A stretch of 64,000 bases of DNA, taken from NCBI GenBank assembly GCA_016124975.1, contig WGMP01000009.1:1-64000 (forward strand), given 5' to 3'. Positions 9,151-18,244 of the stretch are shown here, one piece after another. Below the pieces are notes generated by a model. It searched no databases. It was not told where the DNA came from and saw only the letters and a program-made list of their open reading frames with translations. Position numbers and translations under genes: made by a program. Position 1 is the stretch's first letter. Each line of letters begins with the position of its first letter. This DNA is from Phycisphaera sp. Its GTDB lineage: Bacteria; Planctomycetota; Phycisphaerae; Phycisphaerales; SM1A02.

Positions 9151-9295
9151 CCGAAGCATGACGGCGACGGCGAGGGCGGCGCGACCCGCGCAAACCGCCG
9201 AATCCGCGCGATTGGCTCAATCGGCCCCACGACCCGACCGATAGCATGAGACCGTCCCTTCTTCCGAGGTGGACGAACAGCACGAAGGGACCGAT

Positions 9296-9934
9296 ATGCG
9301 CATTCTTCTCGACGAGACCGAGACTTCGCTCGACGCCCGCAGCATCGCGGAGGCGCTGTCGCGCGCCGCGGACGAAGTGGCGCGCCGCGGACGCATGATC
9401 GTCGAGGTCGAGGTGGATGGCGTGCGTTGGTCCGAAGAGGACCTCTCGTCCGAGGACGCCATCGGGCGCGCCGCGGGCGAACTGAAGCTGACCTCGATCC
9501 ACCCCGCCGAACTGCTGCGCGAGACATTCGTGCAGGCCGGGACCGCCGTCGAGGAGGCCGACGCCATGCAGCGCGAGTCTGCAGAGCATCTCCAGGCGGG
9601 TAAGGTCGGCGACGCGATGGCGAACCTCGCCACGGCGCTTGCGCTCTGGGGCTCCGTGCAGACGGCGCTCTCGCGCGGGCTCGAGCTCAAGGTGCTGACC
9701 CACGCGGACTCGGGCGACCCGATCGATCTCGACGGCGCGGTCGCCGCGCTCGACGGCCAGCTCCGCGCGGTTCGTGACGCCGTCGGCGCGCAGGATCTCG
9801 CTGCGCTCGGCGATTGCCTCCTCTACGAGTTCCCCCCCGTCAGCGCACGCTTCGCCTCGATGCTGCGATCTCTTGCCGCACGGGCGGAGACGATTGCATC
9901 GACCGCGTCGCGCCACGGCGAGCGCAACGCCTGA
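9296..9934 (+). CDS. Conserved-looking hypothetical protein, all-helical
   Basis: I do not recognise the family. The 212-residue product has no signal or membrane segment and looks cytosolic and helical. It starts MRILLDETETSLDARS, has an acidic stretch around VDGVRWSEEDLSSED, and then helices with repeating Ala/Leu. I chose the ATG at 9296 because GAAGGGA stands 5 nt upstream; a GTG at 9269 would add nine residues without such a site. It follows lpxA by 145 bp and precedes another unknown gene by 45 bp in the same direction, so the two may work together. Codon use matches the neighbours. Confidence 0.65.
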   Translation: MRILLDETETSLDARSIAEALSRAADEVARRGRMIVEVEVDGVRWSEEDLSSEDAIGRAAGELKLTSIHPAELLRETFVQAGTAVEEADAMQRESAEHLQAGKVGDAMANLATALALWGSVQTALSRGLELKVLTHADSGDPIDLDGAVAALDGQLRAVRDAVGAQDLAALGDCLLYEFPPVSARFASMLRSLAARAETIASTASRHGERNA

Positions 9935-9979
9935 CGCGAACCTTCCGACCTCGCGAAGCCCTTCCCTCCCCAGACTCCC

Positions 9980-10720
9980 ATGCCTTCCGCGAAGACCACC
10001 TCCGTTCAGACGCTGATGACGAAGGCACAGCAGGCGCTGTCGCGAAACCACTGGTTCGAGGCTGAGCGGCTTGCCGCAAAGGCGCTCGACATGGCGCGCG
10101 GCGAGGGCGATTTCCACCTGATGGCGCGCATCGTGCTGCCGCTCCTCGAGGCCAGGCGCCAGCGCATGCAGATCGCGCTCGACTCGAAGAAGGTCGTCAT
10201 CCTCGAGTCGCCGCTGCCCGCGGACATGGAGCTGAAGCCCGTGTGCTATCTCGTGCAGCCGCCGCTTGTCGGCGCAGACGCGCGCAGGCTGCGTCTGCTC
10301 GCCCTCGAACGCGAGGTGCCCGCGCTCGTCCTCTGCCGCGAGCCTCGGACGCAACTTGGTCTCTGCCCGATCGTCGCGATCGGACAGGTGACGATCCGCG
10401 CCCGCATCGACCCGCCGAAGAACTGGGACAAGCCGACCCCGGCATGGTTTGCGGATGCGGGCGAGCAGCTCGGCGACGCAGCCATCGAGTCGATCGACCC
10501 AGGCGCGGAGCCCGCGCGGCAAGTCGACGCGCTCCTCGAGCGGCTCGATGCCTTCCCAGACCACGAGAAGCTGCATCAGGCGCTCGAGGAAACCTGCCAG
10601 ACCGCCGCGAAGGCCTATGCGGGAACCACGGCGCCCCCGCGCGCCGCTTCGCGATCACGGAGCACGGCCGTGCCCGACGACGCTGCGATCGACGCCGGCG
10701 ATGAAGCGGCCGACGAGTGA
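9980..10720 (+). CDS. Hypothetical protein with TPR-like N-terminus
   Basis: Unrecognised 246-residue protein. Residues 8-60 look like one helical-hairpin repeat of TPR type (LMTKAQQALSRNHWFEAERLA), followed by a mixed alpha/beta middle (KPVCYLVQPPLVGADAR, GLCPIVAIGQVTIRARI) and an Ala-rich, probably disordered tail. No export signal is visible. It is 45 bp after the previous unknown gene and convergent with the M24 peptidase. Possibly a planctomycete-specific pair; no function is proposed. Confidence 0.65.
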   Translation: MPSAKTTSVQTLMTKAQQALSRNHWFEAERLAAKALDMARGEGDFHLMARIVLPLLEARRQRMQIALDSKKVVILESPLPADMELKPVCYLVQPPLVGADARRLRLLALEREVPALVLCREPRTQLGLCPIVAIGQVTIRARIDPPKNWDKPTPAWFADAGEQLGDAAIESIDPGAEPARQVDALLERLDAFPDHEKLHQALEETCQTAAKAYAGTTAPPRAASRSRSTAVPDDAAIDAGDEAADE

Positions 10721-10765
10721 CGGCGCCACGCGCTGGGCGACGACACAGGGTGCCCCGAAGGGCGC

Positions 10766-11911
10766 TCAACGCCAGTCGAGGCCCTCGGGAAGCGTGTTGA
10801 GGTTCTGGCAGCCCGCGGGCGTCACCACCACAAGGTCCTCGATGCGCACGCCGCCGACTCCGAGCGCGTAGAGCCCGGGCTCGACCGTGAGCGCATCGCC
10901 GACGACAAGCGGAGGGCCCTTCGGCGCGAGCAGGGGCGGCTCGTGCACCTCGAGCCCGATGCCGTGGCCCGTGCCGTGGCTGATCACGGCGACACCCGTC
11001 TCCTTCGGCTGGCCCGACGCGAATCCGCGCGCGGCGAGCGACGCAAGCGTGGCCGCATGCACGGCGTCGCCGCTCACGCCAGGCCTGATCGCGGCGATCG
11101 CGTCGCGCTTCGCCGCCGCCACCGCCGCGTGCATCGCGGCGACCGCAGGCGGCACGGCGCCATGCACGACCGTGCGCGTCATGTCGCCGTTGTAAAGCGT
11201 GCGCCTGTTCCTCGGGAAGATGTCAACGATCACGGGCTCGCCCGTGCGGAGCGCGCCGTGGCCGTGGTCGTGGCAGTCGGCGCCCTGCGCGCCGCATGCG
11301 ACGATCGACTCGGGGTTCTCGTAGCCCTCGCGGAGGAGCGCCACATCGATGATCGAGCGCAGGACCTCGGCGGTGAGCGGCGCACCGTCGTGGACGAGCG
11401 TGCCGTCGGCGGCGCACGCGGCGCGGGCCACGGTGCGGCACGCGAGCTCCATCGCCCGCTCGGTGGCCGACTGCGCCTCGCGCAGATGCGCCACCTCCTC
11501 GGCGTCCTTCGCGCGGCGCTCGAGCACCCCGAGGTCGGGGTCGCATTCGACGCGGATTCCCGCCGCAAGAAGGTGATGCGCATAGATCAGAGGCAGCGAG
11601 CGGTCGCCGCGCACCGCGTTCACGCCGCGGCGGCGCAGGCATTCCGCGACCGACTGCGCCGTCGCAGTCTCACGGTCGCCCGAGAGCCCGCCCGCGGGCT
11701 CGAAGTCGGCGGGGCAGTGCACGCGGTCGGCGCGCGCATGTCGCTTCGCGCGCTCCATCTCGATGTCGCGGATGATCAGGACGCGCTCCGTGGCGCCCCC
11801 CGCGATCGGCACGATGAGGAGCGCGGCAGGATCGCCGACCTTGAAGCGGATGGCGCGGTAGAGCGAGAGATTCGTCGCGGGAACACCCGCCAGCACGGTC
11901 GCAGTGGACAT
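10766..11911 (-). CDS. M24-family metallopeptidase (Xaa-Pro aminopeptidase-like)
   Basis: M24 peptidases remove N-terminal residues, often next to proline, using a two-metal site. In this 381-residue protein the ligands are all visible in order: Asp in VIVDIFPR, Asp in NGDMTRT, His in SHGTGHGIG, Glu in TVEPGLY and Glu in RIEDLVV. The N-terminal half (to about 150) is the creatinase-like domain, which often aids dimerisation. The ATG at 11911 is chosen because a TACACT hexamer lies 6 nt upstream; an earlier in-frame start would add 23 Arg-rich residues. Cytosolic. The exact substrate cannot be read from sequence. Confidence 0.88.
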   Translation of the reverse strand: MSTATVLAGVPATNLSLYRAIRFKVGDPAALLIVPIAGGATERVLIIRDIEMERAKRHARADRVHCPADFEPAGGLSGDRETATAQSVAECLRRRGVNAVRGDRSLPLIYAHHLLAAGIRVECDPDLGVLERRAKDAEEVAHLREAQSATERAMELACRTVARAACAADGTLVHDGAPLTAEVLRSIIDVALLREGYENPESIVACGAQGADCHDHGHGALRTGEPVIVDIFPRNRRTLYNGDMTRTVVHGAVPPAVAAMHAAVAAAKRDAIAAIRPGVSGDAVHAATLASLAARGFASGQPKETGVAVISHGTGHGIGLEVHEPPLLAPKGPPLVVGDALTVEPGLYALGVGGVRIEDLVVVTPAGCQNLNTLPEGLDWR

Positions 11912-11917
11912 CTCGGG

Positions 11918-11923
11918 AGTGTA
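11918..11923 (-). promoter_or_regulatory. Candidate -10 element of the M24 peptidase (leaderless)
   Basis: TACACT-CCCGAG-ATG on the minus strand, 6 nt between hexamer and start codon; no Shine-Dalgarno. Confidence 0.45.
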
Positions 11924-12027
11924 CTCCGCGCGAATGCGCGACCGACAGCGCGCGAGCGCCGCAGCGCCAGACGGTCGCATCGCTCAGCGCGCCTGAGCGA
12001 CGGCCGACGACGCTTCAGTCACCGCGC

Positions 12028-12576
12028 TCAAGGCGCGCCGCCCGACGACTCTGCAAGCAGTTCCGCCAGCTGCGGGTGCTCGCCGAGCCAGTGGACGCGC
12101 TGCGACTCCTCCTCGAGAAGCGCGGCCACGGCGCGCACGCGGCCATCGAGGATCGCCCTCCGCAGATGAGTGCTCGCGCGAAGCGCGGCCGCGAGACGCT
12201 CGAAGACCGCGTCCTCAGAAGCGCGCCGCTTGATCTCGACCTCCACGACCGACATCGGCACGGGTTGCAGCGCGACGATGAGTCCGACGCCGTGCTCCGC
12301 CGCGCGCACGCCCGCTTCCACGGGGCAGTCGACCACATGGATGTCGCGCTCCGTCGTCGAGAAAACGGAGGCCGCGACCTCGGCCACCGAACGCTCCGCC
12401 AGCGCGAGCGCGAACGGCCGCGCGCTTGGCGCGAAGAGCGATTGCCGCTCGCCTCGCTCTGCGCGCGCGCCTCGCTGCGCGAGGTGCCGTCGGTTGCCCG
12501 CGATGAGTGCGGCAAGGGCGGAAGTCGGGTCGACAGGACGCATTGGTTGATCCGCATCGGTCGATGCCGCGGGCAT
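12028..12576 (-). CDS. Beta-carbonic-anhydrase-like protein lacking zinc ligands
   Basis: The 182-residue product follows the beta-carbonic anhydrase plan without the metal site. ALAALIAGNRRHLA (20-33) matches the family's opening L..GN.RF helix. RPFALALA (53-60) occupies the strand before the usual CxDSR, which here reads ERSVA. DIHVVDCPVEAGV matches DLFVVRVAGN. AAEHGVGLIVALQ (92-104) matches the strand before GHxxCGA, which here reads PVPMSV. ILDGRVRAVAALLEEESQRVHWLG (142-165) matches the closing strands. All three ligands (Cys, His, Cys) are missing, so hydration activity is unlikely. The frame is open, so it is not an obvious pseudogene. A regulatory or structural role is possible. An ATG at 12543 is an alternative start. 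Confidence 0.6.
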   Translation of the reverse strand: MPAASTDADQPMRPVDPTSALAALIAGNRRHLAQRGARAERGERQSLFAPSARPFALALAERSVAEVAASVFSTTERDIHVVDCPVEAGVRAAEHGVGLIVALQPVPMSVVEVEIKRRASEDAVFERLAAALRASTHLRRAILDGRVRAVAALLEEESQRVHWLGEHPQLAELLAESSGGAP

Positions 12577-12875
12577 CTTGACGGGTCGTCGAGGTTCCTC
12601 GGAAGAGGCGAAGACCCCATCACCCGTTCAGGGCGCAGATTCCCATGTGCCATCCCCCCGATTGGGCACATCCCGAGGGCGTAGACACATGCGCGTCTCC
12701 TCGTGCGGCCGCCCCAAGGAGAGCGTTCCGTTTCACAGGCGCTTCATCCTTCGCACAATCGAACCACATCGCGCGCCGACGCCCTGATAACGATCAATGC
12801 GGACATTTCATCGCGAAAGAGCGGCGCGCGCCGCTCGCACAGAGACTTCGTGACATCGTCACACCAGAGGATCCC
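12577..12875. other. Intergenic region upstream of the metallophosphoesterase
   Basis: No gene seen in this stretch of about 300 bp. It holds a modest inverted repeat, ATGTGCC...GGCACAT, at 12643-12671, and an AT-richer segment before the next gene. No convincing promoter was identified. Confidence 0.3.
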
Positions 12876-14840
12876 ATGCTGTTCAAGTCCCTCTCACGCA
12901 CCGCCATCGTCGGCGCCTGCGCGCTCCTCGCAAGCGGCGTCGCCCTTCCTGCCTCGGCGCAGGTCGGCGAGTTCCGCGTCCTTCCCTATCAGCTCAACCC
13001 CGCGCTCGACGGCATTCAGCTGACCTGGTTCACCATCGCAGGGGTCCCGGGCACGCTCACGATCGAGGGCCCCGGGCTCAAGCAGCCGCTGGTCCTGACG
13101 AGCGCGCCCGTGCTTGTTCCCGATCTCGACTACCAGATCGCGGGCGAGCTCAGCGCGGGCGGCGCGTTCCCCTTCGCAACCACCGCCATCTTCGAGGCGC
13201 CGGGCGTCCCCGCCCGCAACTGGCGGCACCGCGTGAATGTCGGCGGTCTCGAGGCCGACACCGAATACACCTACACCGTGACGCAGGGCGCGAGCACCTA
13301 CTCGAACTCCTTCCGCACGGCGCCCTCGGTCGGAACGGAGCGGCGCATCCGCCTCCATGCGATCTCCGACAGCGAGACGCTCGTCCTCGGCCGCACGCGG
13401 TTCCGAGAGTGGTCGAGGACTCCTCCGCAGACCCCGGGCAGCACGGGTCGCCCCGCAGGCACGGGCCGCGGCCGCGACGCCTACTTCCTCACTGAGACGA
13501 AGGGCTATCAGGAGAACATCAAGAACATGAAGGCGCGCGAGGCCGACCTCCTCGTCTTTGCGGGCGACCTCGTCGAGGGCACGGGCACCGAGCAGCAGCG
13601 CCGCTGGGACGAGTTCTGGCGCCACAACGCAGGCGAGTACGACGACCTCTTCAGCGGCGTGCCGTTCGTCGCGGCGATCGGAAACAACTGCATCTACGCA
13701 GGCGGCGGAAACGGCACGGCGAACCCGCTCGTCCAGTACTCGCGCAAGCAGTGGTCGGGCTACTTCGACTTCCCTTCGAACAACGACCCCGCCGCGAAGG
13801 ACCTCTACTTCCGCACCGACTACGGGCCGATCACGGTGCTCACGCTCTGCTCGGTGGGCGCGCTCGGCGAGAACGACAACGTGGCGCCGCCGCAGGGGCA
13901 GTTTCTCAGCGCGAACTTCCCCGCGAACCGCGACACGAACCGCGCGTGGCTCCTCGGCTATCCGTTCGGCGACCTGCCCGACTTCAACATCGGCACCGCG
14001 CAGTGGAACTGGACGGTCGAGCAGCTCGAGTCGGCGCGCGCCGCGGGCCAGATCATCATCGTCCAGTGGCACCACACGCCGTTCAGCCGCGGCATCCACG
14101 GCACGAGCGTGACCAGCACGCAGTCGGGCGAGGCGATGCGCATCTACCTGCCTCTCCTCGAGGAGTACAGGGTCGCCGCGCTCATCACTGGTCACAGCGA
14201 GGTCGCGGAGATGAGCTACATCGACCTCGACGGCGATGGCTACGGCGTCCACCTGTGGGATGTCGGCGCCGCGGGCGACGGTCTGCGCGGCGTCGAGGAT
14301 TCGGCGGGCGCGACGGCGAGCGCCATCACGGCATGGCGCGCCAATCCGCTCAATCCCGAGGGCCAGTCGTGGTCGCCGAACCCCTACAGCGTCTGGACCG
14401 CCGACCAGAGCGAGCCCGAGACCTGGAGCGGCAACCAGCTCCTTGGCGGCGGCAAGCACTACGGCTTCCTCGAGCTCGACATCGAGCGCCTGCCCGACGG
14501 CCGCTTCCGCATCTCGGGCCAGAACTGGCACACCTTCCCCCTCAACGCAGGCGACGCCGACTTCACCGTGACGGGCTATGAGCTCCGCCGCTACAGCAAC
14601 CGCGTCGTGCTCGAGGGCCCCGCCGACAACCTCCGGCCCGTCGCGCTTCCGCCGTCCTGCATGGATGCGGATCTCGACCAGGACGGCGTCGTCGGCGCCA
14701 CCGACCTCGCGCTCGTCCTGAACGGCTGGGGCAAGTGCGGCGCGGCGTGCGCCTTCGCCGACATCGACGGCGACGGCGTCACGGACGGCAACGACCTCGC
14801 GCTCGTGCTCGGGTTCTTCGGCGCGAACTGCGGCGAGTGA
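12876..14840 (+). CDS. Exported metallophosphoesterase with dockerin-like tail
   Basis: A 654-residue secreted protein. The signal peptide is residues 1-28 (ends ALPASAQ). A fibronectin/purple-acid-phosphatase-like N-terminal sheet domain follows (about 30-155, ending VTQGASTYSNSFRTAP). The calcineurin-type phosphoesterase core has FAGDLVEG near 228, GNN near 268, WHHTPF near 399 and GHSEV near 440, covering the usual metal-binding Asp, Asn and His positions. The C-terminus (about 595-654) has two D.D.DG..xxDLALVL repeats, the dockerin-like calcium motif of Phycisphaerae exported proteins. The ATG at 12876 has AGAGG upstream and opens directly into the signal peptide. Likely acts outside the cytoplasm; substrate unknown. 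Confidence 0.85.
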   Translation: MLFKSLSRTAIVGACALLASGVALPASAQVGEFRVLPYQLNPALDGIQLTWFTIAGVPGTLTIEGPGLKQPLVLTSAPVLVPDLDYQIAGELSAGGAFPFATTAIFEAPGVPARNWRHRVNVGGLEADTEYTYTVTQGASTYSNSFRTAPSVGTERRIRLHAISDSETLVLGRTRFREWSRTPPQTPGSTGRPAGTGRGRDAYFLTETKGYQENIKNMKAREADLLVFAGDLVEGTGTEQQRRWDEFWRHNAGEYDDLFSGVPFVAAIGNNCIYAGGGNGTANPLVQYSRKQWSGYFDFPSNNDPAAKDLYFRTDYGPITVLTLCSVGALGENDNVAPPQGQFLSANFPANRDTNRAWLLGYPFGDLPDFNIGTAQWNWTVEQLESARAAGQIIIVQWHHTPFSRGIHGTSVTSTQSGEAMRIYLPLLEEYRVAALITGHSEVAEMSYIDLDGDGYGVHLWDVGAAGDGLRGVEDSAGATASAITAWRANPLNPEGQSWSPNPYSVWTADQSEPETWSGNQLLGGGKHYGFLELDIERLPDGRFRISGQNWHTFPLNAGDADFTVTGYELRRYSNRVVLEGPADNLRPVALPPSCMDADLDQDGVVGATDLALVLNGWGKCGAACAFADIDGDGVTDGNDLALVLGFFGANCGE

Positions 14841-14868
14841 ACCGTCCAGCCTGGACCTTGCGATCATG

Positions 14869-14903
14869 AAACGCGGCGCCCCGCTCTCGCGGGGCGCCGC
14901 TTT
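14869..14903. terminator. Bidirectional terminator hairpin
   Basis: A 12-bp GC stem, GCGGCGCCCCGC with TCTC loop, flanked by AAA and TTT. It lies between the convergent phosphoesterase and ettA genes and could end both transcripts. Confidence 0.8.
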
Positions 14904-14933
14904 CGTTCATGCGTCGATCGAGGCTCCCGCCGC

Positions 14934-16631
14934 TCACGCGCGAGTCAGCTTGCGGAACTTGAGCCGATGCGGCTGCAGCGCGTCGTCGCCGAAGCGCTTG
15001 CGGCGCTCTTCCTCATAGCTCGCCCAGTTGCCCGTGTGGAAGTGGATCTTCGCGTCGCCCTCGAACGCGATGATGTGCGTCGCGAGGCGGTCGAGGAACC
15101 AGCGGTCGTGGCTGATGATGACCGCGGTGCCCGCGAAGTTCTCGAGCGCTTCCTCGAGGCCGCGCATCACGTTCACATCGAGGTCGTTGGTCGGCTCGTC
15201 GAGGAGGATCACGTTCGCGTGGCTCTTCAGGAGCCGCGCGAGATGCACGCGGTTGCGCTCGCCGCCCGAGAGGCTGTCGACATTCTTCTGCTGGTCGGAA
15301 CCCGAGAAGCCAAAGCGCGCGACATACGCGCGGCTGTTGACCTTCGCATTCCCGAGGCGGATCTCCTCGCTTCCCTCGGAGATCACCTCCCACACGTTCT
15401 TGCCCGCGGGCAGCGAGTCGCGCGTCTGCTCGACATACGCGAGCTTCACGGTGTCGCCGACCTTGAAGCTGCCGTTGTCGGGCTTCTCGAGGCCGCAGAT
15501 CATCTTGAAGAGCGTGGTCTTGCCCGCGCCGTTCGGGCCGATGATGCCGACGATCGCACCGGGCGGGATGGAGAACTCCACCTTGTCGAGGAGGAGCGTG
15601 TCGCCGAAGGCCTTCGAGAGCTCCTTCGCCTCGATGACGAGGTTGCCAAGGCGCGGGCCCGGCGGGATGTAGATCTCGATCTCCTTCGCGCGCTTCTCGC
15701 TGTCCTCGGCGAGGAGCTTCTCGTAGGCCGCGACGCGCGCCTTCGACTTCGCCTGACGGCCCTTCGGGTTCTGGCGCACCCAATCGAGTTCGCGCGCGAG
15801 CGTCTTCTGGCGGACCGACTCCTGCTTCTCCTCGAGCGCGAGGCGCTTGTGCTTCTGCTCGAGCCAGCCCGTGTAGTTCCCCTTGTAGGGAATGCCGACG
15901 CCGCGGTCGAGCTCGAGGATCCAGCCTGCGACGTTGTCGAGGAAGTAGCGGTCGTGCGTGACGGCGATGACGGTGCCGGGGTAGCGCGCGAGGTACTGCT
16001 CGAGCCAGAAGACCGACTCAGGGTCGAGGTGGTTGGTCGGCTCGTCGAGGAGCAGGACATCGGGCTTCGAGAGCAGCAGCCGGCACAGCGCCACGCGGCG
16101 CCGCTCGCCGCCCGAGAGCTTGTCGCAGGTCGCTTCCTTCGGCGGGCAACGGAGCGCGTCCATCGCCATGTCGAGCTGGCTGTCGAGCGTCCACGCGTCG
16201 ATCAGGTCGAGCTTCTCCTGGAGGTCGCCGACGCGCGCGAGCGTCTTGTCCATGTCGTCGGGCGTGATGTTCGGGTCGCACAGCTTCTCGTTGAGGCGGT
16301 CGTACTCGTCGAGGAGCTTCGTCACCTCGGTGCAGCCCTCGCGGATCACTTCCTCGACCGAGCGCTTCTCGTTCTTCAGCGGCTCCTGCTCGAGGTAGCC
16401 GACGCGGAAGCCGGGCGCCATCTCGATCTTGCCCTCGAACTCCTTGTCGACCCCCGCGAGGATCTTGAGGAGCGTGGACTTGCCAGCGCCGTTCAGGCCG
16501 AGGACGCCGATCTTCGCGCCGTAGAAGTACGAGAGGTAGATGTCCTTCAGGATCTGCTTGCCCGCGATCGTCTTCGAGACGCCGAGCATCGAGTAGATGA
16601 CGCGCTGCGTGTCGGTTGCGTTGTTGCTCAT
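14934..16631 (-). CDS. ettA: ABC-F ATPase EttA, translational throttle
   Basis: EttA binds the ribosomal E site and, depending on ATP level, controls the first peptide bond after initiation. The 565-residue protein has two ABC cassettes: Walker A GLNGAGKST and GPNGAGKTT, signatures LSGGERRRV and LSGGERNRV, Walker B LLLDEPTNHLD and ILLDEPTNDLD. The linker between them holds the P-site tRNA interaction motif region (WVRQNPKGRQAKSKAR). Length and linker match EttA rather than other ABC-F members. The ATG at 16631 follows GGGGTGGTG and matches the family N-terminus. It diverges from an initiator tRNA gene 185 bp away, which fits its role at initiation. Confidence 0.93.
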   Translation of the reverse strand: MSNNATDTQRVIYSMLGVSKTIAGKQILKDIYLSYFYGAKIGVLGLNGAGKSTLLKILAGVDKEFEGKIEMAPGFRVGYLEQEPLKNEKRSVEEVIREGCTEVTKLLDEYDRLNEKLCDPNITPDDMDKTLARVGDLQEKLDLIDAWTLDSQLDMAMDALRCPPKEATCDKLSGGERRRVALCRLLLSKPDVLLLDEPTNHLDPESVFWLEQYLARYPGTVIAVTHDRYFLDNVAGWILELDRGVGIPYKGNYTGWLEQKHKRLALEEKQESVRQKTLARELDWVRQNPKGRQAKSKARVAAYEKLLAEDSEKRAKEIEIYIPPGPRLGNLVIEAKELSKAFGDTLLLDKVEFSIPPGAIVGIIGPNGAGKTTLFKMICGLEKPDNGSFKVGDTVKLAYVEQTRDSLPAGKNVWEVISEGSEEIRLGNAKVNSRAYVARFGFSGSDQQKNVDSLSGGERNRVHLARLLKSHANVILLDEPTNDLDVNVMRGLEEALENFAGTAVIISHDRWFLDRLATHIIAFEGDAKIHFHTGNWASYEEERRKRFGDDALQPHRLKFRKLTRA

Positions 16632-16779
16632 GTGGACACCACCCCTGTTCCGTGCGTGCGTTTCGAGAAGAACGACAATCGTACGGAGCCACCGCGCGGT
16701 TTTGCAGCGGCGAATCGCTGCGATTTCGCGCGGGGTCGCAGCGACACGGCGGGCCGTGCGCGCCGCGTTTCCGCTGCGT

Positions 16780-16808
16780 TTGCCTTCGTGCGCCGTTCCT
16801 GCTATCCT
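16780..16808 (+). promoter_or_regulatory. Promoter of the initiator tRNA gene
   Basis: TTGCCT (16780-16785), a 17-bp spacer and TATCCT (16803-16808). The predicted start near 16815 is at the tRNA 5' end (16816). Confidence 0.7.
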
Positions 16809-16815
16809 CACAGCC

Positions 16816-16888
<73 letters not shown>

Positions 16889-17252
16889 CTTCAAGAGGCG
16901 TTGCGAACAGCAGCCCTCGCCAAACGCACGAGAGACGCGTCCTCCATGAGGGCGCGTCTTTCGCTTTCTGCGCAGCGTTTTCGAGAGGCGGGCCAGGGCG
17001 GCAGGTCGCGCGGTGTCTCGCAGTCTTAACCGCCGGGTCGCCGGGCTCCCCCGCTGGCCGACCGGATGGGCCGAAAGTCTCTCCGGGTCTCTCGCGGAGC
17101 AGGGTGCCGGGTTAAGAGAGGGTCGGTCTAGCTGGAGCGGTCACTACCCCCGGGGTAGGCCCCGCTGGTTCGGTCCCGACCCGTTGCGAACTGCGACCCG
17201 CGGGTGATGACTCTGCTCACGCGGAGGGGCGAGTCGTGTCGTACTGCCAAAG
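16889..17252. other. Intergenic region after tRNA-fMet, structured and GC-rich
   Basis: No gene seen. It contains an inverted repeat TCTTAACC (from about 17024) and GGTTAAGA (ending about 17119) enclosing about 80 nt with further GC hairpins, then CCCCCGGGG-type palindromes near 17150. At 17197 a GACCCGCGGGT palindrome is followed by GATGACTCTGC, and ACTCACGCGGAGGGG-like sequence follows near 17217. The last two words recur at 18315 and 18247, on the other side of the lipoprotein gene. Placement beside a tRNA suggests an insertion boundary. Confidence 0.4.
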
Positions 17253-18104
17253 CTAGCGGGCCGCTGGCACGATGCCCGTCTGCTTGAGTTCGAGGAGCAA
17301 CCGTTCGTTCGTCGCTTGGTCCCACTTCCAGTGGCGGGTGCCATTCGTGCGAGGTGCTACGCGATCGAGGAGCGCTTGCTCATCTGCAGATGTGCCGACA
17401 AGGCACAACCAATGCTCTAGGTCTTTCCCGAAGAACTGGACCGTGCGAAACGCAAGTTCGTGGTCGTGCACGTCCCCCTCGTGCGCGATCCGCCTTCCAT
17501 CGCGATACTCGACGCGAGGGCTTCTCCACCGAGCGCGGTAGATGAGCGGACTGGCGATGATCGGGACATAGCCGTTGGCCGACGACTCGAACCTGAATCG
17601 TCGGGATCCCGGAGCATCCTGAATCCAGGTCTTGGAGGGAATGAAGTCGATCAAGACCGGACCCACGTATCCAGTGGGGATGACCACCACGATCTCGGGT
17701 TCGGGTTCGCGGTACAGGCGGAACTCATGTGGATTTCCGGGCGAACCCACTCGGCCATCCCCGGGCCTGTCAGTGATGTGGCCTGAATCGTCAGTGATGT
17801 AGCCTGGAGAAGAGACCAGCCACCTCTTGACATTGAACGTGGCCACTTCGATCTCGACTCGCCCGTCTGATCCGGTCTCGCAAGCGATGTCTCTTGGTGG
17901 GTTGAGGCACATCACGTGCGGGTAGCTGAGTTCGACTTGGGCTCCCCGGATCGGGGCGTTGGACTCAGCGTCAATCACCGTGACCGTGACTGGCTCGTAT
18001 ACATACAAGGCGAGGCAGCCGGGCAGGACCAAGAGTGCCGCAGCGAGGGCAGGGATGGACAGAGCCTGGAGTCGGTGGTCACGAACACGCGTCAGTGGAT
18101 GCAT
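17253..18104 (-). CDS. Hypothetical lipoprotein with Ig-like N-terminal domain
   Basis: Unrecognised 283-residue protein. The N-terminus has a positively charged start, a hydrophobic stretch and a lipobox LPGC near residue 30, so it should be a lipoprotein. Next comes VTVTVIDAESNAPIRGAQVEL, typical of carboxypeptidase-regulatory-like (transthyretin-fold) domains, up to about residue 130. The C-terminal half is polar with no known motif (HWKWDQATNERLLLELKQ near the end). The ATG at 18104 has AGGGGA upstream and gives a normal signal; an earlier ATG at 18146 adds 14 residues. Base composition is visibly less GC-rich than its neighbours and related repeats lie on both sides, so it may have been acquired. 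Confidence 0.6.
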   Translation of the reverse strand: MHPLTRVRDHRLQALSIPALAAALLVLPGCLALYVYEPVTVTVIDAESNAPIRGAQVELSYPHVMCLNPPRDIACETGSDGRVEIEVATFNVKRWLVSSPGYITDDSGHITDRPGDGRVGSPGNPHEFRLYREPEPEIVVVIPTGYVGPVLIDFIPSKTWIQDAPGSRRFRFESSANGYVPIIASPLIYRARWRSPRVEYRDGRRIAHEGDVHDHELAFRTVQFFGKDLEHWLCLVGTSADEQALLDRVAPRTNGTRHWKWDQATNERLLLELKQTGIVPAAR

Positions 18105-18244
18105 CGGAAGGTCCCCTTGTGCCCGTACGTGCGCCTGCTGCTTCACGCGAATCGCCGGTCGGACGAGGATAGCTCACATCCATGTGCGGAGCGGGTCCAC
18201 CCGCGTTCTGAAGCCATCGCGGATCGCACCCACCTCCTCTGCCT

